64,000 nucleotides of DNA from Notospermus geniculatus (lineage: Eukaryota; Nemertea; Pilidiophora; Heteronemertea; Lineidae), in assembly GCA_002633025.1 (NCBI GenBank), contig NMRB01000331.1, positions 1,505 to 65,504 of the forward strand, in the 5' to 3' direction. Under the pieces are notes generated by a model, which made no database searches, was not told where the DNA came from, and saw only the letters and a list, made by a program, of their open reading frames with translations. This document shows positions 56,715 through 64,000 of the stretch, piece by piece (within the stretch, counting starts at the first letter, position 1; the number at the start of each line of letters is the position of its first letter). A program made the translations under genes and the position numbers.

Positions 56715-57005
56715 TATGTTAATAGTATCCACTAGAGGTATATACGATATGTTTCCACTGTGTAGAAGTGTATAAGTATGTGAGATGTCTAAGTTTCTGT
56801 TATATAAACGATAAAATTTCCACTATACACGATTAATTGAAACTGTGCACATTGCACAATAGTTTCCACTACACGTATGTACGATATACTTTCCGCTATG
56901 TACGATGTAGTTTCCTCCACATGTAGGCTATATACTCTATAATTTCCACTGTATGCGACAACCGTTCCATAGTTGATAAAGTTTCCACTTTTTAGATAGA
57001 ATTTT
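56715..57005 (+). repeat. Degenerate TTTCCACTRTRTACGATA repeats
   Basis: TTTCCACT followed by a TATGTACGATA-like word recurs about ten times at irregular spacing. Confidence 0.65.
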
Positions 57006-57051
57006 CACCCAATACAATATAGTGGTCGCAAACTTCTACTGACGAAATGTT

Positions 57052-57225
57052 AGTCCGTCGCATAAACCGTGATGTTGTATACCTTTTGCCTTTGCAAGGG
57101 CAAGTAAAAGACCACACTGCACCCAAGTGAGGATCATGAGTAGTTTCGTATGACCTCTTCCGTACTTACCAGGGCAGATGCTATGGCTTCAGCCCCCGCG
57201 ACGGAAAAAATCTAATACTAACAAA
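57052..57225 (+). mobile_element. 5'-truncated SINE copy with 15 bp target duplication
   Basis: Matches the body and tail of the 47.9 kb SINE from AGTCCGTCGCAT onward, in plus orientation, without the tRNA head. TACTGACGAAATGTT flanks it at 57037-57051 and 57226-57240, so it is a genuine retrotransposition product. Confidence 0.9.
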
Positions 57226-57244
57226 TACTGACGAAATGTTCATG

Positions 57245-59865
57245 ATATTGTTGGTGTAACACTTAAGGTGTCCTCCAATGTAAAAACTAAATTTCTCTTT
57301 ACTCGTTTTAAAGAAATTTTCATCTACCACAATGAAATCTACTCGCTCTTTGTTTTTAGTAATCCGTTCAGCTTAGCTATATCACATATCCGAGTTTAAA
57401 TGAAAAAAAATGTGCGGGGGCAAGTGATCAAAATTAAGGCCATAATAATTTGGCATTCTGAAGTGAGGTCATACGGCAAATCAGGAAACTTTCATTTGAA
57501 GTGGTTTTACATGTTAGAATGGACAGTTCAGAGGCCGTGAACAATAAAGTAATTAAAGGTTAAATGCTAATTTCTTAAGGTAACCAAAGATGTTGTCATA
57601 TTACGTTGGATCTCGGGGAACAACACAGTTTTAATAAATTAACACAATAGTTAATAATATTAAACCGTCAGAACTATTTGTCACTATTTGTTTCAAACAT
57701 TTTCAAACTTTCTACAAATTCTCACGCACTTTCTTATTGAATTAAAAGCAATCAAAATGCTGATCTCTTAATAGAGACACAAACCTGACTATCGGAGAAA
57801 CACGCTATTGTTCGTGGGGCCCTTGTGTTGAATCAGAAAGAAGGAAAGGATCCCACGTTAGTGCCATTTTATGACGACGGGAAAACTAGCAAACTGTGGC
57901 CGGCGATATTTCCGTCACGATCTTAGGCTAGGTAAGTTTTAAAGCTATCGTAAAGACATTAATCCATATGGTCTTATCGGTCACGCCAATCTTCACCGAG
58001 GTGTGAGAAGAACACGCTAGAGTCGACCCAGGTCGTGAAAGTTGCCGCGTCGTGCAGGCACACTGTCGCCATACCATGCATGAGTGCAGTCAGGGTACGG
58101 TGGCGCTTCTTCGGAGAGAGTGTAAGCGGTGTTTTTGTGTTTTTTCTTGCAGAAGTAGCTGTGAAGTCGCCGAAGTTGGCCAAGATTTGATGTCGTAAGC
58201 TGTAGATTTGGGTGTCATAGCTGCTGAATCAGGGAAGACATTGTTTGACCTCTTAATCCACGCCGATACCTTGACATTGTCGGTATGTGGAATTAGCGAC
58301 CTAATGTAAACATTGCGCTGTAATCCAATACTATGCTGATTTGGAGACAGGAGTGGTCAATGATAATGAAGGCCTACTCACCCCGATTATAGTTGTAGCC
58401 ATCCCAATTTGAAATTTCGAATCCTGTCTGAATGCTGATTCCGATATTAGCACTAGTCACCGAGGAATCCTTTACTGATATCCCATTCTATACTTACCAA
58501 CGTTAAAAGCGTTCAAGCGCCGCCTTTGATTCACATGATTGTACAGCGAAGAGCGTTCACGGTTCCGCCCAGTGTGGGGCCGACCAATCCAGCGGTGCCA
58601 TTGTCGCTTGATTGATAGCTACAACAACCCTCCTCAGAAAGGAAACCAGCCGTCAATGAACAATCAGATGAATACACTGATCTTTGGGGCGAAGGGGAGG
58701 AAATCGGGGGAGAAAAATGTCATCATTTGCGAAGGAAATTACCGACCCGTGCGCTTAGAAGATTTCTTATCATCAATTTTAAATAACTAGGGTAAATATC
58801 GTACCGCCTTCGCCTGGTTCCGAGTCGCGTTTTATACCAACCCTATCGTCTGCGCACTCCCCTTAGGAATCTGCAATCATCGTTTCCGCCCAATTCTCCA
58901 ACTTGAAAGTTTGATAATCCTGCGATTTGCGTCGTTTGAGGGGATTTTCAGGTTAAATCTTATTTCTTGGTTTGTTTAGATTCAGTTGAAGCCCGAAACG
59001 AAATTTACTCAAGCCCCACGTCCGTCACGCATCACGACATCTGATTTCGCACCAGCACGCCATGTTAAATCTTTTCCTAGTATAATGAATAATATTTGCA
59101 GCATGTTAAGATACATGGCCAACAGGATAGGAGACATTCATAGACCGTGGTCGCTCTATTCAGCAAACATGTCAGCCAATCTGAACACCTTTATCCCCAT
59201 TCATCGTCGACGCGTTATTTCCTCAGCGTAAACTGTTTTCACAATGGCGCGATCCGTGAAAGGAGACAGTCGAATGATGGCACTTCTTAAGAGGAAGCGA
59301 AGAGGATTTGCGGCCTAAATTATCTCCGTTCATCCGATACTTTATCCCGATTAATTACGTAGATATCTGGCCGTGAAAGGGCGAGGCATAGTCAGAGGTG
59401 TCAGGGAAGAAAGGGTATAAATTGCCCGGTGTTATTTCGAAGTTATTTACTGATTTCCGTCGTTTTGTCACCGGCATTTTGATGGCCAGTTTCACAGGTT
59501 GTTCCAAAAGCATTGTCCTGTATTGCAGAGGAATGCCTGAGAGACATTTACCTGTGCTTAAAGACGACGGTCTAGTAGGGCTGATTCCTTTGAAGGAGAA
59601 CTAGCCTATACGATACTCCAGAAACGAGGGCGGATTTTTAAGATCAGTGATTAAAAATTTACAGTCATGACAATTTATGGATCACTCAGTACAAAAGCTC
59701 GTGATCCTGTACATGTATAAGTACATGTAGAAGTTGAAAATATTTGATAAACGAGGTTGCGTTTATGTCATGTGCTATTTGTCCGTACTTTAGATACAGC
59801 TGACTTTAGATTTGGGCTTCCTCCACCAGGGGTAGGAGATACTCTAGTTTAGGCCTGCAGTGATC
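57245..59865. other. Intergenic DNA without recognised genes
   Basis: Several ORFs of 60-85 codons on both strands, none with a domain I recognise; no repeat identified. Confidence 0.4.
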
Positions 59866-59869
59866 CAAA

Positions 59870-60049
59870 ATAGACATCCTGCGAAAGTCGGCCATTACAG
59901 CTCAGAAGGGGTAAACATTAACCTCGGCCTAGGGGGCCTAGTGCATTTGTAAAGTTGGCTCCTGTGCTTGCCGTCTGTACAATGCACTAGGCCCAAGGTT
60001 TGTTTACCCCTTCTGGCCTGTCATGGCGGACTTTCGCAGGATGTCTATA
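59870..60049. mobile_element. Foldback element with ATAGACATCCTGCGAAAGTC ends
   Basis: ATAGACATCCTGCGAAAGTC + GGCCAT mirrors the right end CTTTCGCAGGATGTCTAT. Inner stems CAGAAGGGGTAAACA and GGCCTAGTGCATT also pair. Confidence 0.88.
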
Positions 60050-60727
60050 GAAGCACAAAGACGACACACAAAATGATGGTAAAACATAAAGTCGTCTCCA
60101 CATCTTGCAAATTTTCGGTGATGTGTAGATGTAAATATTTTCGAATTCACTGAGCTCTCTAGCTGATATATATTTTTATAGTAAGGTCCTTAATCCAACA
60201 AAATGTCTGGCGTTGTAATTCGGTTGAAACATTTTCGCACCTGACCTGTCATTTTCTCTCGCTTGAGGTAACTCGTGGAACGACAACAACGACGGATGCT
60301 TATAAAAAGCGGAACGGCACAAACCGACAACATCTAAAACATTCGTATTTGTTTGGCTTTCTGCCTGAACTGGCCATACCACTACCAGGCCACGTATCTC
60401 CTTATTAAGCAAACTCAATATAATATTTTTCACAAAGTGAACAGTCCCTCAATTCAGGTTGCGGGCTCTTCGTTTTCCACACGTGAAATGAAATGATTGT
60501 ACGTCAAAAAACTTCGCTCAAGTTGGTAGCTAATCGGGCTTTGCCTGGAATAACTGGTCTGGAAGTATCCCATTAGCGTTGAAAACACTGAATTCCCCCC
60601 ATATGACAGCTTCATAGAAGCGGTATGCATGTATAGACCGTTCAACCAACCCTAAACCCAGTCATGCGGACCACAAAAACATAATAGCCAAACAGAAAAC
60701 AGGATAATGCTCTCGCATTTGACTTAC

Positions 60728-60783
60728 ACTACGTCATTGTCAGACATGTTTCTTACGTCATCGAAACACGTGCATTACGTCAC
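60728..60783 (+). promoter_or_regulatory. Cluster of three TACGTCA half-CRE sites
   Basis: CTACGTCATT, TTACGTCATC and TTACGTCACT occur at about 25-30 bp spacing, with an ACACGTG E-box between the last two. Role inferred from clustering only. Confidence 0.25.
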
Positions 60784-61392
60784 TGCGCATCACATTCTCG
60801 CCTCATTAGTTCTCACATTATTGAATAAGGCCAAATTTGTACCATTTATTTTATTTCTCACCTGTCTTACTCGGCTACACTCGTTGCTCAGGCAATGGCG
60901 ACTCGGAAAAATAACCCACCTTAGGTCAGCCTGGCCTTATATGTAGGTTATCAAAAGCGTTCGTTATTTATAGGTGTGAAATAGGGATACATGTGTCATT
61001 TGAAGAGACCAACACGTTTCTGTCACCCCGTCTGTCACATATTTCGGCTGATTTTGTTGTTACCAGGGGAAGTTCTTTGCATTCTAGCAGAAAAACCCAG
61101 ATTGGCATTTTCAGCGTCATTCATGTAAGGATGGTTCAACATACAGCAAGGATCCCTGCACATCATCAACCAAGTCCAGAATCTGTAGCATTTCTGAAGG
61201 GGAGCACCCAGGAGGGTGGAGATAACAAACCTTCGAGGGCCGAAGTGTATCAAGCATTTCTACTCAGATGTAGTTTCAGTTCGCCAAGGTTTGGCAGAAT
61301 CATGGAGGTATAAAATAAGTATACCTCCATGGCAGAATGAACAAAACACCTAATAAGTAAATGATAGTAAACATAAAGTTGTCTCCAAACTT

Positions 61393-61520
61393 CGCAAATT
61401 TTCGACCCCAACCGGGGTTTTCCTCAGGCAACTCCAGAAAAGAGCTGAAAAGACAGTCTTTTCTGGAGTTTCAAACTAGAAAGTGCCTGAGGAAGACCCC
61501 GATTGGGGTCGAAAATTTGC
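61393..61520. mobile_element. Foldback element with GCAAATTTTCGACCCCAA ends
   Basis: GCAAATTTTCGACCCCAACC mirrors TTGGGGTCGAAAATTTGC; TCCTCAGGCA and CCAGAAAAGA pair inside. The sequence before it (ACATAAAGTTGTCTCC) also precedes GCAAATTTTCG at about 60090, an apparent half copy. Confidence 0.88.
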
Positions 61521-61524
61521 AATA

Positions 61525-63370
61525 TTCTGGATTAAAGTTGACTTCTTGTATATTATCGGCCCGGGATTATCGGTTATCATTGTAGTGTATTTTTAAGGAC
61601 ATCTAGCCTACAGTACTGACACTCACTCAGTCCCTAGAGCGGCAAGGGGCAATCCTTTCGTCTCAGCGGGAGTAGGGTTCCAACGGCAACTCGAAGCCGA
61701 CCCTTAGGCATTGAAATTACAAGGGAAGGCACTATGACGGGTGTTAATACGAGGGTAGACTATGTAAAAGCACAGTGGGAACAAACGAAAAAATACTATG
61801 TAGACATTGATAATAATTGAAGTAGGCCCTACTCTTTAGCCATTTATAGTCATTTATCTATGTTTATAATGCAAGGGTGAAAATTGCAAAATTAGGGTCC
61901 TTTGACGAATCTGTTGAAACACTACAGGGGGTCTTGGGGTTAACTGGCCGGGACCTTAAGGGCGTGAAATGGCAAAAAACTTTGTTTGTGTTAAACAATG
62001 AAACCATGTCATCAGGAGAAATTAGGGTCTAAATAAGGGTCTTAAAATTGTTTCACTGAAAATCAAACCACCCTTTTAAAGTCGACACCTTTGGGTCACC
62101 AATAACCCGCCTCGTAATAAGCTATTTACTTGATAAGATATTTTCGAGGGTCTTATTACGAAAGGTAGGGAACAAAATACCCCCTTCATTAGGCTAATGG
62201 TGACAGTTTGCTTGTTAGCCCTTTTTGTTGTATGCCATTAAAACGCCTTTCTACCCCAGGGATCACAGGCAAACCTATTTAAGACCCTTATACTTACTGT
62301 CAGGTTAAATCATCATTAACTGCAAATAAACAAGGGGCTTATTTTACAAACTTTACGATTTAAAAAAATAAGGAACAGGGATGCGTCACCAATTTTGGAG
62401 TGTTAAGACAAAATCAAGCAAATCACTTTTTTTCAATTTTGAGAAATATGCTTTAGAAGATGAGACCAAACCTAGTAAGTCCAAAACGGTATCAACTCAA
62501 TTTTGACCAAAATGTGACTTGGTAGCTTTTGCCTTGACGCTCAAGAATTACAGTTTGAAATTTCACATACATGTATCCAACAAAATGCAACGTGGATCTT
62601 CATTCGAATAAAACGGCCGACTCCCTAATGAGCCACCGTACAAACATACCGTTGCTCGTCACGAGACGACGAGACGGTTTTATGGCAATCGAAGTTCGTT
62701 ACTTATTTCAATTATCACAAAAACACATCCACCAATCACATGCTATTTCAGCACCTTTTCAACACTAGTCATACCATTTATAAGTTGTCATGCTAACTGT
62801 CCAGCCCAGCGTGAGTTCAATTAACCTATATTGTCAAAATCTACCTTTGAAAACCATCAATTCTGCTCCGCGCATCACTGAAAAAAAATCAATGAATTAC
62901 ACTTATAGAACGACAACTGGCACCTCGAGTCCGCTTTGTGCATTTGGCAACTCCATTGATAAGCAATCGGCATGAGGTTTATCAGTCATAATAGCCATGC
63001 AATATCCAAAATCCACGAATACTTTACAGTTTTATAGCGTTTTGTCTGTCTCGTTTGCATTATGTTTTGCACTTTGAATGCGTCCATTTTTGGAATTATT
63101 AGAATTTGTTTGCGGTTGTGGCCAATCATAAAGAGAGGTGTCAGAAACCACTTTGCTCGATTAGTATAACTTGTGGGAACATGGGGGTCGGGTACGCCCA
63201 GAAAAATATCCATTTGAAACTCGGTTAACTTATTTGAAATGTAAAATGGCGGTTGATGACTGCGGTAGAGATCAAATCTAAATATGGTGCTGCCGTGAAT
63301 CCAAGTAGATGCACAGTCATTTGGATTTGACATAGGCCTACAGAGAGTCCCTCTTCAGGCCCATACTATT
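61525..63370. other. Intergenic DNA; repeat at 62400-62540 only
   Basis: The repeat shared with 53 kb lies at 62400-62540 in uninterrupted form. A small hairpin CGTAATAAG/CTTATTACG is at 62112-62160. No gene recognised. Confidence 0.45.
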
Positions 63371-63537
63371 GAGACCCGGTGTAACATCTGTGAGTGTTTC
63401 TGTAGCTCAGTGTTCCCCAACAATAGACACGGCCTAGAATGGTTATTGTTGGGTTAGTCGCCGCTTAATCCGTCAGGAGGGAAAAAATAAGAAAAACACA
63501 GAAATACGGGGAACACTGATCGACGTTACACCGGTCT
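63371..63537. mobile_element. Probable TIR element with ACCCGGTGTAAC ends
   Basis: GACCCGGTGTAAC...CAGTGTTCCCC at the left pairs with GGGGAACACTG...GTTACACCGGTC at the right. The left arm carries an extra stretch of about 18 bp. Confidence 0.6.
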
Positions 63538-64000
63538 TGTACATGTAGGCCCTATTGCGTTTATGATAATGGGGACCTCAGCCCAGTGCCCCAATAGGTG
63601 TCACTAGTGGTTAAAACGATTGAAATGAAACTGACATCCCGGTCCTGATCAATTTCCCACACGAAAGGCGTCCATTGTATAGAACCGGGTTTCCGTGTGC
63701 TGCCCTCTATCGTAGCTAGGATTCCCATTGGCTACAAATGCCTGCCACCTTTACCGTAACCTCTGTTGCGGGCCCACGAAAGGCACGGGGCTCGTCGGAT
63801 TGTACTGAAAGCACAGCCTGGGAAGACGGCATTGGCGAGGACTCCCTGAAATTCTGTCGTGAGTGAAGTCCTTTCCTACTAGGCCCACATTGACAGACGT
63901 GTAGGATAGGCCAAGAGCTACATTACTTCAACCAACTAAGCTCTCTGACCAAAATTGAAGAAAATGCCCTTTGTCGTTGGAAGGGATCAACACTGACTTC

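Overview
This is eukaryotic, metazoan genomic DNA with one confidently coding exon, no bacterial-style gene packing and a dense crowd of short mobile elements. The exon (24956 to 23694, minus strand) encodes the main part of a Sp6-9-type (Sp8/Sp9-like) zinc-finger transcription factor. Many copies of TACATGTA- and TAGGCCTA-type words, tRNA-derived SINEs and dozens of foldback MITEs suggest a marine invertebrate, perhaps a non-vertebrate deuterostome (echinoderm, hemichordate or amphioxus). Species assignment is inference.

Layout. 1-14400: two direct copies of a 1.2-1.3 kb repeat about 13.15 kb apart. Between them lie minisatellites (3.3, 6.0 and 11.6 kb), degenerate tandem repeats (1.5-2.4 kb) and many foldback elements, several nested inside one another. 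14400-21850: more foldback elements (including a 252 bp one with a 10 bp target duplication), two CTCF-like motifs and a tRNA-SINE with a duplicated body. 21850-26900: the Sp6-9 exon, its 3' flank and the start of its upstream intron. 28187-37241: a 4.65 kb block present twice on either side of a 458 bp N gap. The boundaries coincide with the gap, which points to two unmerged haplotypes rather than a real duplication. 37900-64000: intergenic DNA with MITEs, three further SINE-like elements, a 32 bp minisatellite, a 734 bp near-perfect foldback element with a target duplication (50266-50999), a hairpin-bearing 42 bp array, and long stretches where I recognise nothing.

The Sp gene is the only gene I can defend. 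The surrounding DNA may hold its regulatory elements, as expected around developmental transcription factors, but sequence alone cannot show which parts. The most striking pattern is a set of about a dozen different foldback elements that share one terminal cap (GGGCC..TATTCATAAA or close variants) but have different stems. This looks like a modular family moved by one shared machinery. Nesting order and 'empty sites' in paralogous copies let several insertions be proved from this window alone.
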